From an uncultured Lachnospiraceae bacterium (GTDB taxonomy: Bacteria; Bacillota; Clostridia; Lachnospirales; Lachnospiraceae), in assembly GCA_902801515.1 (NCBI GenBank), contig CADCII010000002.1, positions 1 to 64,000 on the forward strand: a DNA stretch of 64,000 nucleotides. The letters run 5' to 3'. The stretch's first letter is position 1, and every line of letters starts with the position of its first letter. A model generated the notes under the pieces. It was not told the DNA's origin, searched no databases, and saw only the letters and a list, made by a program, of their open reading frames with translations. Shown here one piece after another: positions 17,267 through 25,630 of the stretch. The translations under genes were made by a program, and so were the position numbers.

Positions 17267-18405
17267 ATCTTTCTCCATGCCGCCGCCACAGTGACGCCGT
17301 CCTTAGCATATTTCCCGAAAACAAGTTCCCCGCCGGATGCCTTCACGGCGCTGCGCTCACATACATTGTCAGCTCCGACCTGATCAAGGACATATTCCGA
17401 ACTGCTGAACTCACCTTCTGTTTCCATAAGCTGCTCTGCGCTGAATGTTACAAACTCCGCTCGAAGCTGATGAGCCAGTTCGCAGATTCCTTCCTCATCT
17501 TTCTTGAGATCGATGGAGGCGATCGCGCAGACGCGTTTCATACTGACCCCGTTTGCGTCCAGCGCGTCCTTCACGACACGGCTGATCTCTTCCGCGCTCT
17601 TCCCCCGCCGGCACCCTATCCCAAGGTAAATATTCCGCGGACAGAGTCTGCACTCCTGCGCAAACTGAGCTGGCAGGCTGTCATCCTGCGTCAGAGTGAC
17701 ACCGATCCGCGGGCGGTCCGCGTACATTTTGCACAAGTGCCTGTCACTTGTGCTGCACAAGTGCCTGTCACTTGTGCAGTTACTTGTGCAGTCACTTATA
17801 CAGCTGCAGCGCACCAGTGCATCTGTTCCCGGATCGACCGAAGCCAGACTTTCATCGCAGCAGCACCAGCCGACTTTCTCTCCTGCAAGCAATGCCCCGG
17901 AGATCTTCCGTATCATACCCGGATCCTCAATCACAAATCCATTTGCCTTCGCGAACAGATCCACCGCGAAAACGCCGTGCCGGTCGGTCGATGTTGTGAT
18001 CACAGGCTCTGCATCGAAGACTGCGGCAATACGCTCTGCCCACTCATTTGCCCCGCCAAGATGACCGGACAAGAGCGGTATCACATATCTGGCCGTGTCA
18101 TCCATACACAACACTGCCGGATCCTGTGTTTTCCCTCTGAGAAATGAGGCGCTCGCGCGCACAGCAATTCCTGCCGCGCTGATAAACAGGATGGCATTCG
18201 CTTCTGCCCATACCTGCTCCAGAACACTGCCGGTATCCGTAAACTCTGTTATGCCGCCAGCTGACGAGGCACTGTGAATCTCCTGTGCTGCATGGGCACT
18301 GTGAAGAAATACACGGCATTCTTCCCCGAGCACTTTCTTAAGACGCAGCGCCAGCGCAGCCCCGTCTGCCGTATATGCAAATACCGCAAGTTCAGTCCCT
18401 TGCAT
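17263..18405 (-). CDS. cbiG: Cobalt-precorrin-5A hydrolase CbiG with repeat-derived insert
   Basis: This 380-aa enzyme opens the delta-lactone of cobalt-precorrin-5A and releases acetaldehyde. The N-terminal part carries SGHLGGANEWAERIA and STDRHGVFAVDLFA. The C-terminal CbiG_C domain starts near PRNIYLGIGCRRGKS. Between them is a Cys-rich stretch whose core reads STSDRHLC twice; it is encoded by two direct copies of the 27-bp dispersed palindrome (17730-17778) plus half copies to 17800. The copies are 24 nt apart and keep the frame. ATG 18405 was chosen over 18477 because the upstream segment is not family-like and lies in cbiF. Confidence 0.92.
   Translation of the reverse strand: MQGTELAVFAYTADGAALALRLKKVLGEECRVFLHSAHAAQEIHSASSAGGITEFTDTGSVLEQVWAEANAILFISAAGIAVRASASFLRGKTQDPAVLCMDDTARYVIPLLSGHLGGANEWAERIAAVFDAEPVITTSTDRHGVFAVDLFAKANGFVIEDPGMIRKISGALLAGEKVGWCCCDESLASVDPGTDALVRCSCISDCTSNCTSDRHLCSTSDRHLCKMYADRPRIGVTLTQDDSLPAQFAQECRLCPRNIYLGIGCRRGKSAEEISRVVKDALDANGVSMKRVCAIASIDLKKDEEGICELAHQLRAEFVTFSAEQLMETEGEFSSSEYVLDQVGADNVCERSAVKASGGELVFGKYAKDGVTVAAAWRKI
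17730..17800. repeat. Dispersed 27-bp palindromic repeat, two full copies plus halves, in cbiG
   Basis: Copies at 17730-17753 and 17754-17778 read TGCACAAGTG-CCTGT-CACTTGTGCA, a 10-bp inverted repeat with a 5-nt centre. Degenerate half units follow to about 17800. The same unit occurs at 28517-28620, 30135-30160 and 31072-31098. Here it lies inside a coding sequence. Confidence 0.9.
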
Positions 18406-19147
18406 TTCTGTACCCCGTTGTAAAATGTTCATCGTATAGTTTTGAGAGTGCGTAATCGTCTCCCAGCACATTTCCAACGATGATCAGCGCTGTCTTTGTG
18501 ATGCCGGCTTCTTCTGCCATCCCCGGAAGATCTCCGAGGAAGCCCCTGACGACTTTTTCATCCGGCCAGCTTGCCTTATAGACTATTGCACAAGGTGTTT
18601 CTTCTGTATATGATCCGGCAAGAAGTTCCTGCTGTACTTCCCTGGCGAAAGAGGCACTCAGAAACAGCACCAGTGTCGCCCCGATCTGCGCCAGGTTCCG
18701 GAGCGACTCTCTCTCCGGGACCGGAGTCCGTCCTGCGATCCTGCTGATGATCACAGTCTGGGATACTTCCGGCAGTGTATACTCAGCTGACAACGCCGCT
18801 GCGGCGGCTGACATACTGCTGACTCCCGGACAGATCTCCCATTTGATTCCCAGCTTCTTCAGCTCGTCGATCTGTTCACGGATGGCTCCGAAGATTGACG
18901 GATCGCCCGTATGAAGCCGCACAGTCGTGCCGCCTGACTCTTCAGTCTGCCTCACAGTCTCCACTACTTCCTGAAGTGTCATGGCTGCGCTGTTGAAGAT
19001 CCTGGCATCCGGTCTGCAGAGTGACAGAAGCTCAGGGTTGACCAGTGAGCCGGCGTAGATCACGGTATCTGCCTCTCCCAGCAGGCGGGCGCCTCTCAAC
19101 GTGATCAGATCAGTCGCACCCGATCCTGCTCCGACAAAATAAACCAT
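18392..19147 (-). CDS. cbiF: Precorrin-4 C11-methyltransferase CbiF/CobM
   Basis: This 251-aa SAM enzyme methylates C11 of (cobalt-)precorrin-4. It starts with VYFVGAGSGATDLITLRG and has YAGSLVNPELL, RLHTGDPSIFGA and PGVSSMSAAAAAL. GSGATDL replaces the more usual GPGDPEL. The start at ATG 19147 fits the family; ATG 19168 would add seven residues. The gene overlaps cbiD by 38 nt and cbiG by 14 nt. Confidence 0.94.
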   Translation of the reverse strand: MVYFVGAGSGATDLITLRGARLLGEADTVIYAGSLVNPELLSLCRPDARIFNSAAMTLQEVVETVRQTEESGGTTVRLHTGDPSIFGAIREQIDELKKLGIKWEICPGVSSMSAAAAALSAEYTLPEVSQTVIISRIAGRTPVPERESLRNLAQIGATLVLFLSASFAREVQQELLAGSYTEETPCAIVYKASWPDEKVVRGFLGDLPGMAEEAGITKTALIIVGNVLGDDYALSKLYDEHFTTGYRNARD

Positions 19148-20258
19148 CCCCGAATATCCTTTCCGCATTTTTCCCGATCACGCACAGTCCGCTTTGCCTG
19201 GAGAAAAATACAACTCCTGTTTCCATTCTCCCGTATACGCGGCGGCTCATCACATCTTCAATGCGCCCGGCCAGTATCTCCATCGCCCCGTCCAGGCAGC
19301 CGGCCTCTCTCATCAGTTCCACCGCATCCTCCGTGGTATTGCAGGAAAGGACGCTGCGTGCTGTCTGCCCCGTTCCGCCTGCCTGAAGAATGCAGGCTGC
19401 CAGCGTCTCCATACGTCCGTCCGCAAACCGCGAATGTGTATTCATGATCCCGCTTCCAAGCTTGACCAGTTTCCCGATATGCCCGACCAGAAGAAGTCTC
19501 TTTGCCCCGGCCTGAGCAGCGATATCCAGTGCATCCCCGATGAAGTTGCTGCATTTGACAAATGCATCCAGCGACAGGCTGGTCTCTTCCCGAATGAACT
19601 CCTCGCCATAATTGCCTGGTGTGATAAATATGCTCTCCGCACCTTCCGCCATCCGCATGCTGATCTGAGCCCGGATCGTATCAACGATCGCCTGGTCACT
19701 CATCGGTTCCACAATGCCGCTGGTCCCAAGGATCGATATCCCGCCTTCGATTCCAAGCCGCGGATTGAAGGTTTTCATCGCAATCTCTTCCCCGCCCGGA
19801 GCGGATATGATTACATGAAATCCTCCTGTATAGCCTGCCTCCTCTGCAGCCTCCGTCAGAACCTCCCGGATCATCTGACGGGGAACACTGTTGATCGCAG
19901 CTTCTCCGACCGGCTGGTCAAGACCGGGCCTTGTCACCCTGCCGACACCTTCGCCGCCGTCGATAAAGATTCTGTCAGGGCAGAGTTCAACTCTCGCGCA
20001 GATCATGAGGCCGTCGGTCACATCCGCGTCATCCCCTGCATCCTTCCGGACGGCGCACAGGACCATGCTGCCTGACCTCTCCATCACAGTCACCGGGAGT
20101 TCAAGCGTCTTCCCGCCCGGCGTCCGGATACAGACCGAGGCGTCTTCATTTAACCCAAGAAGGATCTGTGAGGCACACTTGGCCGCCGCAGCCGCGCAGC
20201 TTCCCGTAGTATATCCGCACCGGAGTTTTTTTCCGTTTCTGTAAATGAAATCGCTCAT
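19110..20258 (-). CDS. cbiD: Cobalt-precorrin-5B C1-methyltransferase CbiD
   Basis: This 382-aa enzyme methylates C1 in the anaerobic pathway. It begins with KKLRCGYTTGSCAAAAAKCA and has GEGVGRVTRPGL, SAPGGEEIA, LGTSGIVEPMS and LLLVGHIGKLVKLGSGIMNTHS. Its presence, together with CbiG and CbiK, marks the oxygen-independent (early cobalt insertion) route. The C-terminal 12 residues are overlapped by cbiF. Confidence 0.95.
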   Translation of the reverse strand: MSDFIYRNGKKLRCGYTTGSCAAAAAKCASQILLGLNEDASVCIRTPGGKTLELPVTVMERSGSMVLCAVRKDAGDDADVTDGLMICARVELCPDRIFIDGGEGVGRVTRPGLDQPVGEAAINSVPRQMIREVLTEAAEEAGYTGGFHVIISAPGGEEIAMKTFNPRLGIEGGISILGTSGIVEPMSDQAIVDTIRAQISMRMAEGAESIFITPGNYGEEFIREETSLSLDAFVKCSNFIGDALDIAAQAGAKRLLLVGHIGKLVKLGSGIMNTHSRFADGRMETLAACILQAGGTGQTARSVLSCNTTEDAVELMREAGCLDGAMEILAGRIEDVMSRRVYGRMETGVVFFSRQSGLCVIGKNAERIFGDGLFCRSRIGCD

Positions 20259-20280
20259 CTTTTCTCCGCCTGTCTGTCGA

Positions 20281-20350
20281 TTCAGAAGCTCTGCCGCAGG
20301 TAATCACTGTCTGCCGATCCCGAAACTCTGCCGCAGGTAATCAGCCAGTT
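20281..20350. repeat. 37-bp tandem duplication at the 3' end of the ABC ATPase gene
   Basis: The segment around CTCTGCCGCAGGTAATCA occurs at 20290-20307 and again at 20327-20344, with similar flanks and a 37-nt period. The inner copy encodes the last residues of the ATPase (YLRQSFGIGRQ) and the outer copy lies just past its stop. The period is not a multiple of three, so the duplication appears to have replaced an older ending, YLRQSF-stop. Confidence 0.8.
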
Positions 20351-21110
20351 CGGGACCGTATTCCGGATCCAGTGTCTCCATCTCCACTCCGTACAGTCCC
20401 GGAAGGCAGCCTGACTCAGCCAGTTCCTGCGCAGTTCCGGAAGCATATACAGAACCGTCTTTCAGGCACAGGAGACGGTCTGCTGACGCAAGTGCCATCC
20501 CCACCTCATGCATGGATACGATAGCGGCCATCTCTCTTTCCCGGCACAATGTCCGCAGCAGCCTCATAAACTGAGCCTGGTACCGGATGTCCAGATAGAC
20601 TGTCGGTTCATCCAGAAGCAGCACCTCCGGTTCCTGTGCAATACTGCGTGCCAGTCTTACCCTCTGTCTCTGCCCGTCACTGATCTTTCCATAATCTGTA
20701 CCGGACAGATCAGAAGTGTCGGTAGCTGCCATAGCCCTGTCAACGATCTCGTGGTCCTTCTCTCCAAGGATCCCGAAACGGCCTGTGTACGGATACCGCC
20801 CCATCTCTACAATCTCGCGGCAGGTCATCTGCCCTGCGTCCGAACGCTCTGAAAGCAGGACACTCATTTTAACAGCCCTCTGCGCAGCGTTCATTTCCGA
20901 CAGCCTGACTTCATTCAGCCATAGGTCTCCGCCTATAGGTTCCAGCAGTCCGGCCGCCGTCTTAAGCAGCGTAGACTTGCCGGCTCCATTTTCCCCAAGC
21001 AGGACCAGGATTTCTCCCGGCAGAACCTGCGCCGTGATGCCGGAAACGACAACACGGGAGCCATATCCCACGCTCAGGTTCTCCATCCGGTATCCCTTCG
21101 CAGCCATCAT
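20304..21110 (-). CDS. btuD: ABC importer ATPase, BtuD/FecE type
   Basis: This 268-aa ATPase has Walker A GENGAGKST (about 39-47), signature ISDGQRQR, Walker B EVLLLDEPT and switch His in VSMHEVG. It belongs to the FecE/BtuD group that drives uptake of corrinoids, iron-siderophores or haem. It overlaps the permease gene by ATGA and sits in a cobalamin-riboswitch operon, so corrinoid import is the likeliest role. The last residues come from a 37-bp tandem duplication. Confidence 0.88.
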   Translation of the reverse strand: MMAAKGYRMENLSVGYGSRVVVSGITAQVLPGEILVLLGENGAGKSTLLKTAAGLLEPIGGDLWLNEVRLSEMNAAQRAVKMSVLLSERSDAGQMTCREIVEMGRYPYTGRFGILGEKDHEIVDRAMAATDTSDLSGTDYGKISDGQRQRVRLARSIAQEPEVLLLDEPTVYLDIRYQAQFMRLLRTLCREREMAAIVSMHEVGMALASADRLLCLKDGSVYASGTAQELAESGCLPGLYGVEMETLDPEYGPELADYLRQSFGIGRQ

Positions 21111-22138
21111 ACCGCCCCCTTTCTTCTCAGCAGGATGACAATGACCACCGGTGCTCCGAACACCGCTGTCACCGAGCTGATTGAAAGCTCCGCAGGCGAG
21201 AAGAGACTGCGGGCGACCAGGTCACTGACCAGGCAGAAGATACCTCCGCCCAGGAAACAGGCCGGGATCAGCAGCTGGGGACGCTCCGTTCGCAGCAGGG
21301 CGCGGATCAGCTGCGGGACCGCGATTCCGACAAATGAAACCGGCCCGGCATATGCTGTTACACATGCGGCCAGCAGACTGGAATACAGGACCAGAAGCAC
21401 CTGCAGAGTGTGAACATTTACGCCAAGACTGCGGGCGTATTCCTCGCCCAGGCGATAGGCAGATATCGGCTTTGCCAGCAGAAGGATTCCTGCAAAACAG
21501 AGCAGAGTCAGCAGGGACATCACTCTCACGTCCCCCCAGTCCATCCCGGAGAAGCTTCCCTTCGACCAGTTGTGCAGGCTTACGATCTGCGCGTCATCTG
21601 CAAAGGTTACGATGAAATCGGTCGCTGCCGAGCAGATATATCCGATCATGATGCCGGCAACGATCAGTGTCGGCTTTCCTCTCATCCGGGTGGAAAGGAG
21701 CAGTACGAATCCCATGGACAGAAGTGCTCCGAAGAAGGCTGCGCTGATCAAGGAGATGCTTCCCGGAATCCCCGCTCTCATCGCGAAGAGGATCAGCAGG
21801 ATTGCCACGCACAGTTTCGCTCCGGAAGAGATCCCCAGTACAAACGGACCCGCGATCGGGTTGCGGAAGAAGGTCTGCAGCAGGTATCCGGACAGACCGA
21901 GCGCTCCCCCGAGCACCATTGCCGAGACAGCTCTGGGGAATCGGATCCGCATGATGATACTGACCGCGGCTTCATTTCCGCCATGTCCTGTCAGTATGGA
22001 AATGACATCTCCCGGTGTTATCCCTGTGCTGCCGATGCAGATGCTCAGGAAAATAAGCGCCGGGCACAGAAGTGCCAGACATAAAAGAGCCGCAGCCCAC
22101 CGTCTATTTGATTGTGAGGGAATCCGGCTCTCACTCAT
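21107..22138 (-). CDS. btuC: ABC importer permease, BtuC/FecCD type
   Basis: This 343-aa permease has about nine or ten membrane segments and the family motifs RFPRAVSAMVLGGALGLSG, RNPIAGPFVLGISSGA and YAGPVSFVGIAVPQLIR. It forms the channel of the type II importer with the ATPase that overlaps it. It starts 17 nt after the binding-protein gene ends. Specificity (corrinoid versus haem or siderophore) cannot be read from the sequence. Confidence 0.9.
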   Translation of the reverse strand: MSESRIPSQSNRRWAAALLCLALLCPALIFLSICIGSTGITPGDVISILTGHGGNEAAVSIIMRIRFPRAVSAMVLGGALGLSGYLLQTFFRNPIAGPFVLGISSGAKLCVAILLILFAMRAGIPGSISLISAAFFGALLSMGFVLLLSTRMRGKPTLIVAGIMIGYICSAATDFIVTFADDAQIVSLHNWSKGSFSGMDWGDVRVMSLLTLLCFAGILLLAKPISAYRLGEEYARSLGVNVHTLQVLLVLYSSLLAACVTAYAGPVSFVGIAVPQLIRALLRTERPQLLIPACFLGGGIFCLVSDLVARSLFSPAELSISSVTAVFGAPVVIVILLRRKGAV

Positions 22139-22155
22139 AGTTGATCCTTATTGTT

Positions 22156-24303
22156 TTACGATAGATGCTCCAGATATTGCAGTTCCTCATCCGGCGCATC
22201 TGTCATCATGCGATGCAGGTCCGCGACCACACTTCCCAGAGACATGGTCTTCTGGTACATGTTCCGGTCGGCTGCATAGACATGCCCCTGCTGCACCGCC
22301 GCAAATTCTTCCATGAGACTGCTTCTGGCCAGCAGTTCTTTTATGCTGTGAATCTCTCCTGAAGTCGTTCCGTTATATACAATATAATCTGCATCCCTGG
22401 CAGCTGCATAGAACGCTTCCATCTGCATCGGAGCCGTCCCCAGATGATAATCACCTTCCTCATCATTCGGAACATACTCGCCGCCTGCCATGCGTATCAT
22501 CTCCGGCACATAGTCATCACTTCTGCGCACGACCACAGCCCCGTCATCCCGGATATAGAAAAATGCAACGGTTCTGCCGGTTTCTTCCAGTCCGGCTGCC
22601 TGTGCCTTCTGCTCATCGAACACGCTCTGCGCCTCTTCCATGTGGCCGGTCAGAGCTCCATAGAATTTCACCCATTCCATCCGTCCAAGGGGACTGGGTT
22701 CATAACTGGAATAGTCGATCGCAACCGGAATGCCCAGCTCCTGAAGTTTCTCCATAACCTCGGGCGTATGAGCTATCATCGTGTTTTCTATCGCAAGACG
22801 GCAGCCGCCTGCAGTCAGAAGCTCATAGTCCGGTGCACTGTATTTGCCGGCATACAGGACACTGCCGTTCTCTACGGCGTCCTTCATCCCTTCAACATAC
22901 CAGTCATCCGCCTCCAGTCCGCAGTACCCTACCGCGTCCACACCTCCGATTGCATCCACCATATCGGCAGCGGCACTGGCAACAAGATAGATATTGTCTG
23001 CCGGCTGCTGAAATACGATGATACCCTCCGGAAGTCCATCAGGCACTTCACTTCCTTCCGGCACCACCAGAATCTTCTTATCTTCCGGCAGTGTGATCAG
23101 GAGAAGATCACCTTCACAGCGGTCAATTGAAAAACAGCGGGCATATTCCGTCTCAAGCCTCTCCTGGAATACGAGTCCATCCGGAACTTCACATTCCTGA
23201 GGCAGGAAGTAAGCGGAATCAGCCGGAGCTGCCTCTGCTTCGGCAGTTCCTTCATCAGTTTGCACACTGGCTTCTTCAGCCTTTGTCAAAGATGCAGCAT
23301 CCTCAGTCTCGGTCTCTTCCCCAGCTCCTGCATTCTCCCCCAGAGGCTTCATACTGTCTTTCCTGAAGTTCAGGGTATATACGATTTCATGCGGTTCGCT
23401 CATCGCTGTCGTATCCGCAATGACCGCCATCTCCTCGTCAAAGCAGTTGACCGGGATAGAGAATTCAGAATTGCCGCTCTCATTTACAGGAAGATACTGA
23501 CGTCCTCCGACCTTCATATAGTCGTAGTTCGGACTGCTCCAGATAATGGATGCAAATACCAGATCATCTTCCACAGTAAGTTTTGCCGGGCTCTCAACGG
23601 AAGCCTTCCCGGTCCCTCCGGTGAGCGTTACGTCGCAGCTGTACTCCCCGTCTTCGATCGGATCCTTCACAGCACCTTCAGGGAGTGAAGACGTCATGAA
23701 ACAGATCTGGTGGTCATACCATTTCTCCTTGCGCTTGCTGAAGCCGGTGCATTCCAGAGTCTTGTCCAGCGCTTCCACCGGAATCTCATAAGTATAGGCT
23801 CCTTCAGCATCTTCCTGAAACTCTGCATAGGACGAAGGGTCTGCTTTGACAGCCTCCATTCCGGTTCCCATGAAGAGCCTCAGATATCCCTTGCCGCTCA
23901 GCGTGATGACGGCGGACATATCTCCATCTTTCACAGTCAGCTCAGCTTTGACGATCCTGAACATCGAAGAACTGCTGTCAGCTTCGATCTCATAGACTCC
24001 TTCTTCGATCTCATCCGCATATTTGGCGTAGCATCCTTCCGGGCCGACCAGTGTCTGAGCCGCCCGCTCATCATCAGACGCAACCAGCGATGACAGATCC
24101 GCCTCCGTCTGCTGTGCCTGCTCTGCAGACCCTGTCTGATCTGCAGGCTCTGCCTGCTCTGCCAGTTCGGTCTGTGCTGTCTGTTCTGACTGCGCCGCAT
24201 ATACCTGAGATGGGATATATGAAAAGGATACCGGCGCGCACAGCACGCCGATACCCGCAGCAGCAGAGATAACAGCAAGCAGAATATTCCTCTGTCTGCC
24301 CAT
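22156..24303 (-). CDS. Secreted NEAT-like plus BtuF-like substrate-binding protein
   Basis: This 715-aa secreted protein starts with a signal peptide (ILLAVISAAAGIGVLCAP..., cleavage probably after VYA). A Glu/Gln/Ala-rich linker follows. Two beta domains resembling NEAT/iron-transport-associated domains lie at about 95-215 and 220-330; the second has IIWSSPNYDYMKVGGRQY. After another acidic linker, residues about 385-715 are a class III periplasmic-binding fold of the BtuF/FecB kind (DMVDAIGGVDAVGYCGLE...). No canonical lipobox is present, so surface attachment is unclear. ATG 24303 follows GGGAGG and precedes the signal peptide directly. The NEAT-like call is by eye. Confidence 0.8.
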   Translation of the reverse strand: MGRQRNILLAVISAAAGIGVLCAPVSFSYIPSQVYAAQSEQTAQTELAEQAEPADQTGSAEQAQQTEADLSSLVASDDERAAQTLVGPEGCYAKYADEIEEGVYEIEADSSSSMFRIVKAELTVKDGDMSAVITLSGKGYLRLFMGTGMEAVKADPSSYAEFQEDAEGAYTYEIPVEALDKTLECTGFSKRKEKWYDHQICFMTSSLPEGAVKDPIEDGEYSCDVTLTGGTGKASVESPAKLTVEDDLVFASIIWSSPNYDYMKVGGRQYLPVNESGNSEFSIPVNCFDEEMAVIADTTAMSEPHEIVYTLNFRKDSMKPLGENAGAGEETETEDAASLTKAEEASVQTDEGTAEAEAAPADSAYFLPQECEVPDGLVFQERLETEYARCFSIDRCEGDLLLITLPEDKKILVVPEGSEVPDGLPEGIIVFQQPADNIYLVASAAADMVDAIGGVDAVGYCGLEADDWYVEGMKDAVENGSVLYAGKYSAPDYELLTAGGCRLAIENTMIAHTPEVMEKLQELGIPVAIDYSSYEPSPLGRMEWVKFYGALTGHMEEAQSVFDEQKAQAAGLEETGRTVAFFYIRDDGAVVVRRSDDYVPEMIRMAGGEYVPNDEEGDYHLGTAPMQMEAFYAAARDADYIVYNGTTSGEIHSIKELLARSSLMEEFAAVQQGHVYAADRNMYQKTMSLGSVVADLHRMMTDAPDEELQYLEHLS

Positions 24304-24313
24304 GTTTCCTCCC

Positions 24314-25180
24314 TTATCCGATCGAATCGATCGCATCCTGTACATGTTCTGCGTAGATCTCCTGGACTCCTTCCTTCTGGCCGAGTCCCTCAAGGATGCA
24401 CTCCACTTCATATCCTTCATTTGTCAGGATCGTCTTCCAGGAATCGTCTTCATCACCGGCCATATCATTGTTGGCATGATCACCCGCGACAACCATAAGC
24501 GGCTCGAGAACGACACGGGAATAGCCTTTGCCATCGATTGCGGCAATGACATCATCCAGTGACGGCTCAGCTTCCACAGTGCCGACATAATAATCAGCAA
24601 GTTCTTTCTCATCGAAGACGCCCTGCATCTGTGCATAGATCTCATTGGAATCTGCTTCCGTACCGTGTCCCATGAATACGACTGCCGTTTTTCCATCGAT
24701 GTAATCCGCAGTATCCTCTGCCAGTATATCCGCTACACGGCTGAAGTCATCATCCGAATTCAGCAGTGGCTCGCCCATCACGACCTTGTCGAACTTGTCC
24801 GTGTATTTTTCCAGTTCATCCTGCAGGTCTGTATACTCAAATCCGTGCATCAGGTGGGTCGGCTGAACGACCAGCTCGGTGATCCCGTCCGCAACAGCGC
24901 GGTCCAGTGCCTCTGTAACATTGTCGATCTCAAGACCGTCACGTTCTTTCAGCTTGTCAATAATGATCTGGGATGTAAATGCACGGCGAACCTCATAGTC
25001 CGGGTATTTCTCCTGGATTGCATTTTCAATTGCGCCGATTGTCAGATCTCTGCTCTCGTTGTAGCTGGTTCCAAATGAAACGACCAGGATGGCACCCTTC
25101 CCGTCTTCACTGGAAAATCCTGTTGCCAGCATCGCGCACAGCAGCGCCATTGCACACATAACCACTTTGAACTTTTTCAT
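24314..25180 (-). CDS. cbiK: Sirohydrochlorin cobaltochelatase CbiK with signal peptide
   Basis: This 288-aa protein inserts Co2+ into sirohydrochlorin (CbiK family): ILVVSFGTSYNESRD at about 31-45, PTHLMHGFEYTDL, VFMGHGTEADSNE and VVAGDHANNDMAGD with the conserved metal-site His residues. Unlike the enterobacterial enzyme, it begins with a clear signal peptide (KKFKVVMCAMALLCAMLATGFSS, no lipobox Cys). That places it outside the membrane, like the periplasmic CbiK of some sulfate reducers, and next to a secreted binding protein. It is the first gene after the cobalamin riboswitch. Confidence 0.88.
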   Translation of the reverse strand: MKKFKVVMCAMALLCAMLATGFSSEDGKGAILVVSFGTSYNESRDLTIGAIENAIQEKYPDYEVRRAFTSQIIIDKLKERDGLEIDNVTEALDRAVADGITELVVQPTHLMHGFEYTDLQDELEKYTDKFDKVVMGEPLLNSDDDFSRVADILAEDTADYIDGKTAVVFMGHGTEADSNEIYAQMQGVFDEKELADYYVGTVEAEPSLDDVIAAIDGKGYSRVVLEPLMVVAGDHANNDMAGDEDDSWKTILTNEGYEVECILEGLGQKEGVQEIYAEHVQDAIDSIG

Positions 25181-25400
25181 TTTCGCTTAGTCTCCTCTCT
25201 TCTCCGGTCTGAAATACTATAAGGTCCTCTGCGAACTGCCTTGGCAGTGTACGCCAATTACTGTGGGAAAACCGGAGTCCGGCAAGAAAAAGTCGAAATG
25301 AATTAGACAGGCGCTTCTGAATGAAGTCCCTGCTGTACGTACGACCAGTTTCTCGTGGCCCGGTATCTGTCTTGTTTTTGAAGACAGTTCCCTGTACCGG

Positions 25401-25580
25401 CAGAAGGCAGGTCTCCTGGCTTACGGATCATAACCTTCGGCCGCCTTCCCGGTTTCCCAGTGGCTTATCCGGCCTCAGATTCCCCTGAATACAGTGACGA
25501 GTTCGTACAGGATTCTCACCTGTTTCCCTTTTCACCGGAGCATATGCAGGACACATACCTCCGGCACCTTCTGCACTATT
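25401..25580 (-). promoter_or_regulatory. Cobalamin riboswitch
   Basis: On the minus strand the leader shows the class signature in order: GAAGGTGCC, AAAGGGAA followed by GGTGAGAATCC, GCCACTG, GGGAAGGC and the B12 box AAGCCAGGAGACCTGCC near 25405-25422. It would lower expression of the whole downstream cobalamin operon when adenosylcobalamin is plentiful. Bases 25190-25400, up to cbiK, hold a CCGG-ACT-CCGG-TTTT element (about 25272-25286) and a 7-bp CTGTCTT/AAGACAG hairpin, either of which could belong to the expression platform. Confidence 0.95.
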
Positions 25581-25599
25581 AAATTGAATTGATGTGCAG

Positions 25600-25628
25600 A
25601 TTTTACCACATCCAATTATCGAGTACAA
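25600..25628 (-). promoter_or_regulatory. Promoter of the cobalamin operon
   Basis: On the minus strand TTGTAC (25623-25628) and TAAAAT (25600-25605) are 17 nt apart, with TGG before the -10 box. The predicted start near 25593 lies a few bases before the riboswitch. Confidence 0.75.
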
Positions 25629-25630
25629 CC

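Noticed and set aside
17730..17800. cbiG considered a pseudogene because of the repeat insertion
   Set aside because: The frame is open throughout, unit spacing is a multiple of three, and both flanking domains are complete.
16876..18147. 423-codon plus-strand frame opposite cbiH and cbiG
   Set aside because: Antisense shadow with Ser/Pro/Arg-rich product; the cobalamin genes on the other strand are certain.
25272..25286. CCGG-ACT-CCGG-TTTT as the terminator of the cobalamin riboswitch
   Set aside because: The stem has only four pairs with a 3-nt loop and four U residues; it may contribute but is too weak to list as a terminator.
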